Of a stretch of DNA of 64,000 bases, positions 29,974-40,267 are shown piece after piece. The notes under the pieces were generated by a model. The model did no database searches, had not been told where the DNA came from, and worked only from the letters and a program-made list of their open reading frames with translations. The number at the start of each line of letters is the position of its first letter. Within the stretch, counting starts at the first letter, position 1. The position numbers were made by a program, and so were the translations under genes. The DNA is from an uncultured Phycisphaerales bacterium (lineage in GTDB: Bacteria > Planctomycetota > Phycisphaerae > Phycisphaerales > UBA1924), in assembly GCA_903929885.1 (NCBI GenBank), contig CAIYWI010000060.1, positions 28,824 to 92,823 on the forward strand, read 5' to 3'.

Positions 29974-29998
29974 ACACTCCTCCTCCGAACAGGAGTGT
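29974..29998 (-). promoter_or_regulatory. Hairpin overlapping the Shine-Dalgarno region of the calpain-like gene
   Basis: Perfect 8-bp inverted repeat acactcct-(9 nt)-aggagtgt, 5 nt upstream of the ATG at 29968. Confidence 0.5.
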
Positions 29999-30091
29999 CC
30001 CATTCACTTCTCGACGGATCAACGCCCGCGAGAAGGTCGCGCGTCGGACGGGGCGGTTATCACCCCTCGCAGACGGACCGACCGACCAGGG

Positions 30092-32263
30092 TCAGCAACC
30101 GGCCGACCATGCGACGAAGAAGGCCTCGACATCGACGCCGTCGACGCCGCCATCGAGGTTCACGTCGCCGCGACCGTCGCCCGACTCCCAGAAGAGGAAG
30201 AAGGCGTCGATGTCGCCGCCGTCGATGCCACCGTCGGCGTTGACGTCGGCGATGCACTCGGCCTGGATGGCGAAGGGGCCGGAGATGGCGAAGAAGGCGT
30301 GGCCGGGCGCGTCGAGGCGGATGCGAGCCGCGGCGGTCGCCGTACCGGGGACTTGAATCGTGGCCGCACCGGTGTTGGGGAATGTTCCCAACTGCACGGG
30401 GAAGGTGTCGCCGTCATCGACGCTGAGCGTGGCGATCACCTGGGTGCAGGGGGGCGTGAAGGCATCGGTGCCGCCGACGCTCCATCGAAGTTCGACCTCG
30501 CCGGGACGAAGCAGCGAACCTCGCGATGGCGACTCCACCGCGAATGGAGAGGCAAACGAGGGGATCTCAAGCGACACGAGCGAGGAGATCGCCGCGCCGC
30601 CGACACCCGGACGGTTGTCCCGCACGAACACGCGGAACGTGCGACTGACGCCGCCGGCGGCGGGAAGCATCTCGCCGGGCGTGGGCGTTCCCGAGAGCAC
30701 GTCAGCCATGCGAGGGAAGGTCCGGGCGGGCGAGAGCGTCGGGGGAAACACTCGGAAGAGCGCGCCCTGTCCGTTGTCGAACGCCCCCTCACCGCTCAGG
30801 GGCCTGGCGAATCCTGAGTCGTACTGCTCCCAGGAGTACGTGAGCGGATCGCCGTCGGGATCGCTGGCGTCGGCGACGAGGGTGAAGGGGGTCGAGGGCG
30901 GGATCATCCCAGAAGGCGTGACCGACGTCAGTTCGGGCACGTTGTTGCCGCTGGGGGTGATGACGGCGCAACTGCTCCCGTTGCCCGCCAGATAGGCCTG
31001 CATCTCGAGTCGGCTGCCGTGGTGGAAGAAAGGGTCGGCGAACTGGGTGATGTTGTCGGAGGGCGGCGCGTCGCCGACGGGACAACCGCCCGCGTACGCC
31101 ATGGGCGAGGATCCCGAGCCGGCCTCCCACGAGGTGGCGAGATTGACGTTGCCGGCGCAGCGTCCTCGCGTGCCGTTGAAGGTGTGATTGGCGCCGAACT
31201 GGTGGCCCAACTCGTGAATGACCACGAGCGCCGAAAATGGATCGGCATCGCCGCCACGCGGGATGCCGGACACGCCGCCGGCCTTGCTGTTGGTGCGGCA
31301 GACCGACCTCAGGTAGGCGACGCCGCCGAAGATCCGCGTGACGACATGGCCGACATCGAAGTTGGCGTTGCCGATCACGGTGCCGAGGGTGGCGATGTTC
31401 TGCGACAGGAGGTTGCCGGAGCAATCGGTGCCGCCGCCGCCGCTGCAGGTCGACGAATACGGATCGGTGTCGGCGTTGGTGAAGATGATCTGGTCGTTGT
31501 TGCCCACCAGCAGGAAACGCACGGCCAGATCGGCCTCGAAGACGACGTTGGTGCGAGCGACGATGGTGACGATGGCGGCCAGCGGATCGGCGACGTTGGG
31601 CGTACGTCCCTGAATCTCGCTGTGGTACGCGCCGTATTCGCCATTGCAGGCGATGGCGAGGCGGTAGGTGCGAAGGTCCTGCACGACGCGGGGCTCGTAG
31701 CCGCCCCGATGATCGTCAGGCGACGGCATGGCGTCGCCGTCGCCTCGCGTCCAACAGGTCCAGTCGCCGCCGTCCGGGAGGTCGTCGAGCCAGTAGGAGA
31801 TCACGTGACCGGGATCGGCCGACTGCCACGCATCGATCATCCACGTGCGTCCGGAGACGTCTCGAAGCATGCCCGTGAGGCCTCGCTGGGTCAGTTCGAG
31901 TCGACCCGAGGCGGCCCTGTCGGCGGTTTGCGCGACGAACGTGCGGATGCCGGGAAAGCGGCCCGCCAAGAGGGGATCCATGATCGCGGACTCGGCGACG
32001 CGGCAGACCGTCATGCCGCCATCCGGATCGGGAAGCGCGACGCTCAGCCCGTACGACGCCGGCACGCGACCGAGGTCCTCGGCGGGAGCGCCCGCGAGGA
32101 GCAGGCGAAGCGAGTCCACGTCAACCGCCGAGAGCGAACCGCTCGACGGCCTGGGCCCGGCGACGCCGCCGACCGGCGGGGGAGGCACTCCGACCGTGAA
32201 GACCTGCGCGGTGGCCGAGGAAGCCAGGCACATCGCGATCGCCAACGTCCACATCGACTTCAT
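30092..32263 (-). CDS. Secreted reprolysin-like zinc metalloprotease with GC-type dockerin tail
   Basis: Signal peptide MKSMWTLAIAMCLASSATAQ; HELGHQFGANHTF; Met-turn SPMAYAGG; C-term DVNADGGIDGGDIDAFFLFWE..DVNLDGGVDGVDVEAFFVAWSAGC*. Confidence 0.92.
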   Translation of the reverse strand: MKSMWTLAIAMCLASSATAQVFTVGVPPPPVGGVAGPRPSSGSLSAVDVDSLRLLLAGAPAEDLGRVPASYGLSVALPDPDGGMTVCRVAESAIMDPLLAGRFPGIRTFVAQTADRAASGRLELTQRGLTGMLRDVSGRTWMIDAWQSADPGHVISYWLDDLPDGGDWTCWTRGDGDAMPSPDDHRGGYEPRVVQDLRTYRLAIACNGEYGAYHSEIQGRTPNVADPLAAIVTIVARTNVVFEADLAVRFLLVGNNDQIIFTNADTDPYSSTCSGGGGTDCSGNLLSQNIATLGTVIGNANFDVGHVVTRIFGGVAYLRSVCRTNSKAGGVSGIPRGGDADPFSALVVIHELGHQFGANHTFNGTRGRCAGNVNLATSWEAGSGSSPMAYAGGCPVGDAPPSDNITQFADPFFHHGSRLEMQAYLAGNGSSCAVITPSGNNVPELTSVTPSGMIPPSTPFTLVADASDPDGDPLTYSWEQYDSGFARPLSGEGAFDNGQGALFRVFPPTLSPARTFPRMADVLSGTPTPGEMLPAAGGVSRTFRVFVRDNRPGVGGAAISSLVSLEIPSFASPFAVESPSRGSLLRPGEVELRWSVGGTDAFTPPCTQVIATLSVDDGDTFPVQLGTFPNTGAATIQVPGTATAAARIRLDAPGHAFFAISGPFAIQAECIADVNADGGIDGGDIDAFFLFWESGDGRGDVNLDGGVDGVDVEAFFVAWSAGC

Positions 32264-32467
32264 GAACGGATCTCCCTTGCACCTGATCACCGACCGATCG
32301 CCGCTCCATCGCCGCTCGATCCGAAGACGCACCCGGCCCCGAACGCCGCCGGGCGACGACTTGACGGAGACGGAACCGCGAATCATTCGCGTGCTCGCCG
32401 TCGGGGTTGCGACCGGCCTGCAACATCCGCCCTGAATCGTCCATCCTGCGATCGGCGCCGGAGCGGC

Positions 32468-33430
32468 TCAGGGCTTGGGCGAGTTGATCCACCCGTAGGA
32501 TTGCACCGACCCGAATCGCCAGTCTCGATCGGAGATGGCGTACCACGTGGTGCTCAGGGCCTTGCCGTTGGCGTAGAGGTCGTTGGCGGTGAAGTTCTTG
32601 TCGTTGTAGTTGCCGGCGACAGCCGTCGTCTCGATGCCGCACGTGGGCACCTTGAGCATCTTCACGGAGCCGTCCATGAAAGCGACGTGCCCCGCCTTGG
32701 CGTGCCGCGTGGTGAGTTGATCGTCGTTGCCGAACATGCCGTCGCGGTAGGTGCTGTTCCACACCGTGGTGCTCTCCTCGAAGTAGAGCGGGACCGAGTG
32801 GAGCACCGTGAGTTCGGCGATCGAGCCGGAGGGGTAGGCGCCGTAGGGCCCGCGGTTCGGCGGTCCGTAGGCGACGAGCGTCGGACATCCGAGCTTGGCG
32901 CCTTCGATCTCGTCGAGCATCGTGTAGTCGAACTGCACGCCGGTGCGGTTGGCCCACATCGACGCCCGGTCGGACCCATCGACGGCCCGCCGCTTGTTGG
33001 TCGGGCACTCCGCGATCTCGTGCGCGTTGCTCACGTACTGAAACAGGAACCCGGGGATGCGGCGTCCCTGATCGGGAGCTCCTTGCATCCAGTAGGGGCC
33101 GGGCACGATCTGCGCCCACATCGCCACGTTGCGATCGTCGGGCAGGACCGTCGGGTCATTGGTGGGGTTCCACACCCGCGCACCGTTGGGCCAACTCGGA
33201 CGCGGGGCGATGGGCCAGATCACATCCTTGTAGTCGATGGCGTAGGCGTTGGCCGCCAAGCCGATCTGCTTGATGTTGGAACTGCACTTGAGCGTGCGGC
33301 CGGCCTCCCTGGCCTTGCCCAGCGCCGGCAGCAGGATGCCGATGAGCAGGGCGATCACGGCGATCACCACGAGCAACTCGATGAGCGTGAACCCCCGTGG
33401 CAACGAGCGTTCCTGAACGGTCTGATTCAT
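32468..33430 (-). CDS. DUF1559-type protein with prepilin N-terminal methylation signal
   Basis: [61 protein letters not shown]. Confidence 0.93.
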   Translation of the reverse strand: MNQTVQERSLPRGFTLIELLVVIAVIALLIGILLPALGKAREAGRTLKCSSNIKQIGLAANAYAIDYKDVIWPIAPRPSWPNGARVWNPTNDPTVLPDDRNVAMWAQIVPGPYWMQGAPDQGRRIPGFLFQYVSNAHEIAECPTNKRRAVDGSDRASMWANRTGVQFDYTMLDEIEGAKLGCPTLVAYGPPNRGPYGAYPSGSIAELTVLHSVPLYFEESTTVWNSTYRDGMFGNDDQLTTRHAKAGHVAFMDGSVKMLKVPTCGIETTAVAGNYNDKNFTANDLYANGKALSTTWYAISDRDWRFGSVQSYGWINSPKP

Positions 33431-33608
33431 CCGTGACTCCGCTGGAGAGAGTGCTGGCGACGGCCGCGAGCCCGATCAAGAGCGACCGGAAGCCGTTGCA
33501 CCGCACAGATTAATCGGATGCGAACGTGCCGCCAAGCGAAAAGTTCACGAACGGCCGCGGAAGCGGGCTTCAATCGCCATTCGGACACGAACAAACTCCG
33601 ACCGCCGC

Positions 33609-34787
33609 TCAGATCTTCGAGATGCACTCGAGCGCGGCCACGACCGTCGCCACTTCGTCAATCGTGGTCGACGCGCCGAACGACACCCGAAGGGCCGGGC
33701 CGCCCGCCGCCAGGGGGGCACAGGCCAAGCCCGCCCGACTCAGGATGCCGAAGTTCGATTCGAGCATCACGGCGACCTCCGCGGGATCGAGTCGCGGATG
33801 CCGCAGCGCGAACACGGGAACCATCGCCTCGGCTTCGAGCGGCCCGATCACCCGGAACTCGCCCAACCGACCGGTTCTGGCGGCGGTCAGCATCGCGTTC
33901 GCGATCGTGACGCCGTGAAGGCGAACGGTTTCGACGCCGAGGGGAAGCGAGAGCAGGTGCCCGGCGCCCGCCGCCAGACCAGCTGCTCCGAGGACGTTCA
34001 TCGTCCCCGCCTCGAAACGCCCTGGCATGTCCTGCGGCTGACGCGCGGAGGCCGAGTCGCCGCCGGTGCCGCCCTCCCTCCACGCATCGATGCGATCTTC
34101 GACGCCCGCTCGCAAGACGAGCGCGGCGATGCCTTGCGGCCCGAGCAGTCCCTTGTGTCCCGGCGCGGCCAGCGCGTCGACGCCCCACTGGTCGACATCG
34201 ATGGGAAGGTGCCCCGCCGTCTGCGCCGCGTCGACAAGCAGCATCACGCCGCGGCTGCGACAGATCGCCGCCACCTCGCGAACGGGTTGAATCGCGCCCG
34301 TGACGTTGCTCGCGTGCGTCATGACGACGAGGCACGTGTCGGGGCGGATCGCGGCCTCGATGTCGGACGGTGTCACGGCGTGGTCGCGGGGAGGGACCAG
34401 CGCGTGGGTCACTCCCCACGTCTCAAGTCCCTTGAGCGGCCGAAGGACGGCGTTGTGCTCGAGGGTCGTCGCCACGACGTGCGCCGCGCGACCGAGTCGC
34501 ACCGCCTGCATCGCCGCACCCTTGATCACCATGTTGAGCGCATCGGTCTGGCCTGCGGCGAGGACGACGCGGGAGGGGTCGGACGCACCCAGCACCTTCG
34601 CCACCTTCGCGCGACACCCCTCCACCACGCTCATCGCCTCGAGCGACTCGCGATACGCGCCCCGTCCGGGCGAATGCAGGCGGGCGGCGGCCGAGACGAT
34701 GGCCTCGACGACGCACGCGGGCTTGGGGAAGCTCCCCGCGGCATGATCCGCATGGATGCGACGCGCTCCCCCGTCCCGGGACTTCAT
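33609..34787 (-). CDS. Class V aminotransferase (cysteine desulfurase-like)
   Basis: IHADHAAGSFPKP; MTHASNVTGAIQPV; LLVDAAQTAGHLPID; PLP-Lys motif APGHKGLLGPQG. Confidence 0.92.
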   Translation of the reverse strand: MKSRDGGARRIHADHAAGSFPKPACVVEAIVSAAARLHSPGRGAYRESLEAMSVVEGCRAKVAKVLGASDPSRVVLAAGQTDALNMVIKGAAMQAVRLGRAAHVVATTLEHNAVLRPLKGLETWGVTHALVPPRDHAVTPSDIEAAIRPDTCLVVMTHASNVTGAIQPVREVAAICRSRGVMLLVDAAQTAGHLPIDVDQWGVDALAAPGHKGLLGPQGIAALVLRAGVEDRIDAWREGGTGGDSASARQPQDMPGRFEAGTMNVLGAAGLAAGAGHLLSLPLGVETVRLHGVTIANAMLTAARTGRLGEFRVIGPLEAEAMVPVFALRHPRLDPAEVAVMLESNFGILSRAGLACAPLAAGGPALRVSFGASTTIDEVATVVAALECISKI

Positions 34788-34790
34788 GGC

Positions 34791-35927
34791 TCAGGCCTTT
34801 TTCGCGGCCTTGTAGAAGGGCAGCGGCGAGGTGACGGCCGGCAGGATGCCCCGGCCTGAATCGACGTCGAGCGAAGTGCCCGGGGCGAGCAATGCCTGAT
34901 CGACGAAGGCCATGGCGATGCACTTGCCCAACGTCGGGCTCGGGCAACCGCTGGTGACGACGCCGACATCCTTGTCGCCCTGCTTGACCACCATGCCCGG
35001 CCGGGCCGAACGCTTGCCGTCGAGCACGAGGCCGACGAGCTTGCGGGCGGGGCCGCCCTCGGCGGCCACCTTCTTCAGCGCGGCCATGCCGATGAACTGC
35101 TCGCCCTTGTCGCCCTGGTCCTTGTCGAGGGCGATGGCGAAGTCCACGCCGCAGGAGAGGGCGCAGATGTCTTCCCCGAGCTCGTGCCCGTAGAGGGGCA
35201 TGCCGGCCTCGGTGCGGAGCGTGTCGCGACAGCCCAATCCGGCGGGCTTGAGGATGGCGTCGGGGGCGTCCATGTCGACGCCCTGCAGCAGGTACTTGAG
35301 GGCCATGTCGACCGCCATGCCGGCGGGCAGGATCACCTCGACGCCGTCCTCGCCCGTGTAGCCGGTGCGGCTCACGATGATCTTGGTGATGAGAAGGTTC
35401 TTGACGGCGAAGCGGTACTTCTTGAGAGTCGGCACCTCGCGGCTCACCTTGCCGATGAGGTCCATCACCTTGGGGCCTTGCAAGGCGACCATGGCGGTTT
35501 CCATGGTGCGATCCTCGAGCGCCTTGAGCGTGAAGTCGTTGGTCTTGCGCACCTCCTCGAAGTGACGCATCAGTTTCTCGCGATTGCTGGCGTTGACGAC
35601 GATGAGGAACTCGTCGTCATCGACGCGGTAGACGATCACGTCGTCCTTCACGCCGCCCTGCTCGTTGCACACCAGCGAGTAGCGGCACTGGCCGATCTCC
35701 ATGTCGCTGATGCGTCGACTGCACACTCGCTCCAGGAGACGACGGGCGTGACGACCGGCGATCTTCACCCGGCCCATGTGGGAGACGTCGAAGATGCCGC
35801 CGCTGTTGCGCACCTGATGGTGCTCCTGCACCAGGCCGGAGTAGTACATCGCCATTTCCCAGCCCGCAAAGTCCACCAGATGTCCCTTGTGCTGGCGATG
35901 AAAGGCGTTCAGCGGCGTCTTGAGCAC
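34791..35927 (-). CDS. gcvT: Aminomethyltransferase (glycine cleavage T protein)
   Basis: TPLNAFHRQHKGHLVDFAGWEMAMYYSG; GGIFDVSHMGR; SRTGYTGEDGVEVILP; GTG start at 35927. Confidence 0.94.
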   Translation of the reverse strand: MLKTPLNAFHRQHKGHLVDFAGWEMAMYYSGLVQEHHQVRNSGGIFDVSHMGRVKIAGRHARRLLERVCSRRISDMEIGQCRYSLVCNEQGGVKDDVIVYRVDDDEFLIVVNASNREKLMRHFEEVRKTNDFTLKALEDRTMETAMVALQGPKVMDLIGKVSREVPTLKKYRFAVKNLLITKIIVSRTGYTGEDGVEVILPAGMAVDMALKYLLQGVDMDAPDAILKPAGLGCRDTLRTEAGMPLYGHELGEDICALSCGVDFAIALDKDQGDKGEQFIGMAALKKVAAEGGPARKLVGLVLDGKRSARPGMVVKQGDKDVGVVTSGCPSPTLGKCIAMAFVDQALLAPGTSLDVDSGRGILPAVTSPLPFYKAAKKA

Positions 35928-36033
35928 GGTTGTTCCTCGAATGGTGAAAGCCCGGGCGCACCGGTCGTCAAGCCGACGGACGGTCGCGGCTCCAAGGGTA
36001 GCAGCATCGACTCCGCACGCGACGGGCGGAGGC

Positions 36034-36882
36034 TCAGGCCTGGGCACCCGGCATCCACGCGGCATTGTCGATCAGCCGCACGGCCCCCACCCTCGCCGCC
36101 ACCAGCGCCCGCATGGGCGCGGCTTCACCCGACGATCGAGGCAACAGGGTCGCGGCGTCGCGGACCACGGCGTAGTCGGGCTCCGCGCCCGCCCGTCGCA
36201 TCACGTCGCGCATGATCTCCTCGGCCCGGGCGGGCGTGGCCGCTCGGCGGGCCTCGCACAACGCCAGCGAGAGCGAGAGCCCCCGACGGCGGTCGTCGGG
36301 CGACAGAAATCGGTTGCGGCTGCTCATGGCGAGGCCGTCGGCTTCACGCACCGTCGGCACCGGCACGACCCGCACCGGCAGCGACAGCATCGACGTCATC
36401 GCCGCGATCACCTGCAACTGCTGCCAGTCCTTCTCGCCGAAGTACGCAGCACGAGGCCTGACGAGATCGAAGAGTCGACGCACCACCTGGCAGACGCCCG
36501 CGAAGTGTCCCGGACGCAGGGCATCTTCGAGGGCGGGCTTGGTGGCCTGGTCGGGGATCGGCGTCGAGGGAAGCCCGTCACCGGGCGGGTATACGTCGGT
36601 CACGCTCGGGACGTAGACGATGGTCGCCCCCGCGGCGCGACAAAGGTCGAGATCCTGTTCGAGCGTGCGAGGGTACCGCGACAGGTCCGAAGGATCGTCG
36701 AACTGCGTCGGGTTGACGAAGATGCTGACGGCGACATCGGCGCCCTCGCACGCGGCGGCAGCCACGCGGATCAGGGTCGCGTGGCCCTCGTGCAGCGCCC
36801 CCATGGTGGGCACGAAGTGACACCCCGCGCCCTGTTGCGGGAGCGAGGCGACGAGTTCAGCGTTGGAGGAGGCCACCTTCAC
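36034..36882 (-). CDS. panC: Pantothenate synthetase
   Basis: FVPTMGALHEGHATLIR; VSIFVNPTQF; YFGEKDWQQLQVI; MSSRNRFL. Confidence 0.95.
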   Translation of the reverse strand: MKVASSNAELVASLPQQGAGCHFVPTMGALHEGHATLIRVAAAACEGADVAVSIFVNPTQFDDPSDLSRYPRTLEQDLDLCRAAGATIVYVPSVTDVYPPGDGLPSTPIPDQATKPALEDALRPGHFAGVCQVVRRLFDLVRPRAAYFGEKDWQQLQVIAAMTSMLSLPVRVVPVPTVREADGLAMSSRNRFLSPDDRRRGLSLSLALCEARRAATPARAEEIMRDVMRRAGAEPDYAVVRDAATLLPRSSGEAAPMRALVAARVGAVRLIDNAAWMPGAQA

Positions 36883-36919
36883 GGTGCCGGAGGGTACCGG
36901 CGGCGGGCGGCGGCGTCCA

Positions 36920-37345
36920 TCACGAACCGCCGCGGAGCCTGCGGTCGCCCGGACGCACCGGCCACAGCGACGAGAGCCATGCGTCGACGGCGGGGTGCTC
37001 GGGCACCTTCTCGAGACGCAGCACCACGCCGTGGTGGCGTTCTCCCGCCGCGACGCTCTCGATCACGCGGCCCGCGAGCGGTTCAGGGGCATCGTCGACC
37101 AGGTGCGACGCCATGACCACGAGACGGCCCACATGCAGCGCGCGGCGACACCTGAGCACCACGTGCCACTCGGTTCGGCGCACCCCATGCGCCTGCCAGT
37201 GCAACCCGGGTTTCCCGTGCTCATCGAGTTCCGTGATGGTCAACAGCGCCTCGAATGGAAGGCCCGGATACTCCGGCAGGAGGGGCGAGTGAGCGGCGGA
37301 GGCGGGAGCGGTCCTGACGGGACTGGTGGGATGCGGCTGGTGCAT
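36920..37345 (-). CDS. Hypothetical protein (possible PilZ-like beta barrel)
   Basis: 141 aa, coding-like; LHWQAHGVRRTEWHVVLRCRRALHVGRLVVMASH...GRVIESVAAGERHHGVVLRLEKV; canonical PilZ motifs not clear. Confidence 0.55.
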   Translation of the reverse strand: MHQPHPTSPVRTAPASAAHSPLLPEYPGLPFEALLTITELDEHGKPGLHWQAHGVRRTEWHVVLRCRRALHVGRLVVMASHLVDDAPEPLAGRVIESVAAGERHHGVVLRLEKVPEHPAVDAWLSSLWPVRPGDRRLRGGS

Positions 37346-37529
37346 GGCGATTCACTGAAGGAAGGGCTGGGCCACTCTCTTCGACCCGCCCGCATCGCGG
37401 GTTCGTTCGATCCCCACGTCGATCATCGCGAACGCGTCGCCCCCGATGGCTGTGCCGCCCACCCCGGGAAAGGCAGGTCCCAGAAGCGCCGAACCGACGC
37501 GGCTCGCCGCCCGGGTACGCTCTGGGACC

Positions 37530-38171
37530 ATGAACCAGCAGCGATTGACGACATGGCACGCCCGATTGTCTCGCGCCGCGAACGCTCGCCTTGCGGCGAC
37601 GGCGTGGCCGCCCGCCGACCGCCGGTCGTTCGTCTCGACCTTCCGCGACGATGCCGGACACCGGCGACCGGTGGACGGCCCGTTTCTGGCCCACGTGACG
37701 GGGATCACTCCCTCGAGCATCGCCGGCGAATCTCCGGACTGCGTGCTGTGGACGCAGGTCGCCTCGTCCGGCTCGGAGCGTGCCGACGATCGCATCCTCG
37801 CGGCGACCACGGGCCATTCGAGCGCCTTGGCGATGCACCTTCGGGAGTCGGGCATCGAGATCTGGACGGAGACGGAGCTGGCGTGCCTTCACGCGCTGAC
37901 GTGGCTTGGCCCTGCATGGGAAGCCCGCGCCCTGGCGGCTGCGCGATTCCTGATCGATGAACTGCAGCCCGACAACGGAACCAACCACCCTTGGGCCATC
38001 CACTGGTTCGCGTGGCTGGAATCGACACAATCGAACACGGACGCAGGCCTCTACGCGCAGTCGCTGCTGCACAACGCGATGACATCCGGCGGCGGCGTGC
38101 CCGACCTTTTCTCGGCCATCATCCTTCACGACGCGGCGCGATGGATCGAAGATCGACTCGCTGCATGCTGA
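37530..38171 (+). CDS. Hypothetical protein, 213 aa
   Basis: MNQQRLTTWHARLSRAANARLA...LHALTWLGPAWEARALAAARFLIDELQPDNGTNHPWAIHWFAW...; coding-like, divergent from 36920 gene. Confidence 0.7.
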   Translation: MNQQRLTTWHARLSRAANARLAATAWPPADRRSFVSTFRDDAGHRRPVDGPFLAHVTGITPSSIAGESPDCVLWTQVASSGSERADDRILAATTGHSSALAMHLRESGIEIWTETELACLHALTWLGPAWEARALAAARFLIDELQPDNGTNHPWAIHWFAWLESTQSNTDAGLYAQSLLHNAMTSGGGVPDLFSAIILHDAARWIEDRLAAC

Positions 38172-38208
38172 CTCGCGACGGTCGTCGTCGACGACGACGG
38201 CGGAGCGT

Positions 38209-40194
38209 TCAGGTCGCCGCGACCACCGCCCCCCTGCCGTTGCCGGCGGAGGGGGACATCCAGCGACGGAGCTCCTCGGCCCAGAGATCGCGAGGGTCGA
38301 CCGCGTCGCCGTAACGGCGCTGCACGGCCGCGGCGATCAACCCCATGAACATCGGCTGGGGCCGCAAGGGCCTGCTCGTCAACTCGGGATGGAACTGGCC
38401 GCCGATGAAGAACGGGTGCGTGGGCGTTCCGGCGGGCACGTCGGGCCCGGGGCGGCGCAACTCCATCACCTGCATGATGGGGCGGGTGGGATGCCGACCG
38501 GAGAAGACAAGGCCGGCGGCCTCGAGCCGCTCGATGAACTCGGGATCGACTTCGTAGCGGTGGCGGAAACGCTCGCGGATCGTCGGGGCCTTGGAGTAGA
38601 GGAACGAGGCGAGCGTTCCGGGCGTGATGAGGACGTCCTGCGCCCCCAGACGCATGGTGCCGCCGAGCCCCTCGATGCGCTTCTGCTCTGGCAGTTCGCT
38701 GATGACGGGGTGCGCGGTGCGGGGGTTGAACTCGGTCGAGGTTGCGTCGGCCAACCCAAGCACATTTCTGGCGAACTCGATGACGGCGACCTGGAAGCCC
38801 AGGCAGATGCCCAGATACGGGAGTCCTCGCTCGCGACAGTGGCGAACGCAGGCGATCTTGCCCTCGACGCCGCGGGTGCCGAAGCCGCCGGGGACGATGA
38901 CGCCGTCGTGCGAGCCGATGTGCTCCTCGACGTTGCGGTCGTCGATCTCGGTGGTGTCGATCCAGTCGAGTTCGACGCGAGTGCCCAGATGGGTGGAGCA
39001 GTGCTCGACGGCCTTGTCGATCGAGGCGTAGGCGTCGCGGAGGTTGGCATACTTGCCCGCCAGCGCGATGCGGACGGTGCGAGGCTTGGGGGCGGTGAGC
39101 CGGCGGACGAAGCCGGTCCAGCGTTCGCGAGAACGGTCTTCCTGCGCGATGTTGGTGCGATCGTGCAGGTTGAGGATGGAGAGGATCTCGCGATCGAGCC
39201 CTTCCTGACGCATCTCGTCGGGAATGGTGTAGATGCTCTCGCGGTCGTGCAGCGAGAAGACGCGCCGCATCGACACGTTGCTGAACATCGCGATCTTCTG
39301 GGCGACCGTGTCGGAAACGACGCTGCTGGCGCGGCAGGCGATGATGTGGGGCTGCACGCCCGCCTCCATCAGCCGCTTGATGCCGAGTTGGGCCGCCTTG
39401 CTCTTCTGCTCTCCCAGGGCCTTGGGCTCGATGATGTACGAGAGCGCGACGAAGCAGCACGAACCCGGGCCTTCCTCGAAGGCCAGTTCGCGGAGGGCCT
39501 CGATGTAGAAGGCGTTCTCGTAGTCGCCGACCGTGCCGCCGACCTCGATGAAGACCACATCGGCCTTGCGGGAGCCGTCGCCCCGCACGGCGAGTTCGCG
39601 GAGCTTGCGCTTCACCTCGCCGGTGACATGCGGGATCATCTGGACGTCGCGTCCGAGGTAGGCGCCCCGACGCTCACGCTCGAGAATCTCGCTGAAGATC
39701 TGGCCCGACGTGGTGAAGTTGCGACGCGTGAGATTCTGGTCGAGCAGACGCTCGTACGTGCCCAGGTCCATGTCGCACTCGGTGCCGTCCTCGAGCACGA
39801 AGACTTCGCCATGGCGATACGGGTTGAGCGTGCCCGAATCGATGTTGAGGTAGCCCTCCATCTTGATGGGGGCGACGACAAGGCCCTTGTCCTTGAGCAT
39901 CTTGGCGAGACTGCTGGCGAAGATGCCCTTGCCCAGGCCCGACATCACCGTGCCCAGCACGATGACGTACTTGTGGAATCCCTTCTGGTATCCTTCGGGG
40001 ATCGGGCTGTAGAACTCGGAATCGGCAGACGAGGTCGCCAAGTCGGCCAAGGAGGCGCGCCGACCCGTCGCTTCCGCGTCGCTCCCGCCTCCGGTGGTGG
40101 TCGCGGGAACCCCCGCACCGCTCACGCGGGGCTTGGATCCGGGTTGGCTGTTGGCGTTGGAAGGACCGTCGGGCTGACCATGCGAGGCGGGCAT
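38209..40194 (-). CDS. pyrG: CTP synthase, divergent subtype with N-terminal extension
   Basis: KYVIVLGTVMSGLGKGIFASSLAKML; GYLNIDSGTLNPYRHGEVFVLEDG; glutaminase GICLGFQ and FHPE. Confidence 0.93.
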   Translation of the reverse strand: MPASHGQPDGPSNANSQPGSKPRVSGAGVPATTTGGGSDAEATGRRASLADLATSSADSEFYSPIPEGYQKGFHKYVIVLGTVMSGLGKGIFASSLAKMLKDKGLVVAPIKMEGYLNIDSGTLNPYRHGEVFVLEDGTECDMDLGTYERLLDQNLTRRNFTTSGQIFSEILERERRGAYLGRDVQMIPHVTGEVKRKLRELAVRGDGSRKADVVFIEVGGTVGDYENAFYIEALRELAFEEGPGSCCFVALSYIIEPKALGEQKSKAAQLGIKRLMEAGVQPHIIACRASSVVSDTVAQKIAMFSNVSMRRVFSLHDRESIYTIPDEMRQEGLDREILSILNLHDRTNIAQEDRSRERWTGFVRRLTAPKPRTVRIALAGKYANLRDAYASIDKAVEHCSTHLGTRVELDWIDTTEIDDRNVEEHIGSHDGVIVPGGFGTRGVEGKIACVRHCRERGLPYLGICLGFQVAVIEFARNVLGLADATSTEFNPRTAHPVISELPEQKRIEGLGGTMRLGAQDVLITPGTLASFLYSKAPTIRERFRHRYEVDPEFIERLEAAGLVFSGRHPTRPIMQVMELRRPGPDVPAGTPTHPFFIGGQFHPELTSRPLRPQPMFMGLIAAAVQRRYGDAVDPRDLWAEELRRWMSPSAGNGRGAVVAAT

Positions 40195-40267
40195 GGAATG
40201 AAGTGTACGCAACGTGCACCCGACGTTTCGACCCGGACGCCCTCGACATCGACTTCGGGTCGCCGTG

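Noticed and set aside
37406-37425. gttcgttcgatccccacg as a possible tRNA T-arm
   Set aside because: No matching acceptor stem or anticodon arm in flanking DNA.
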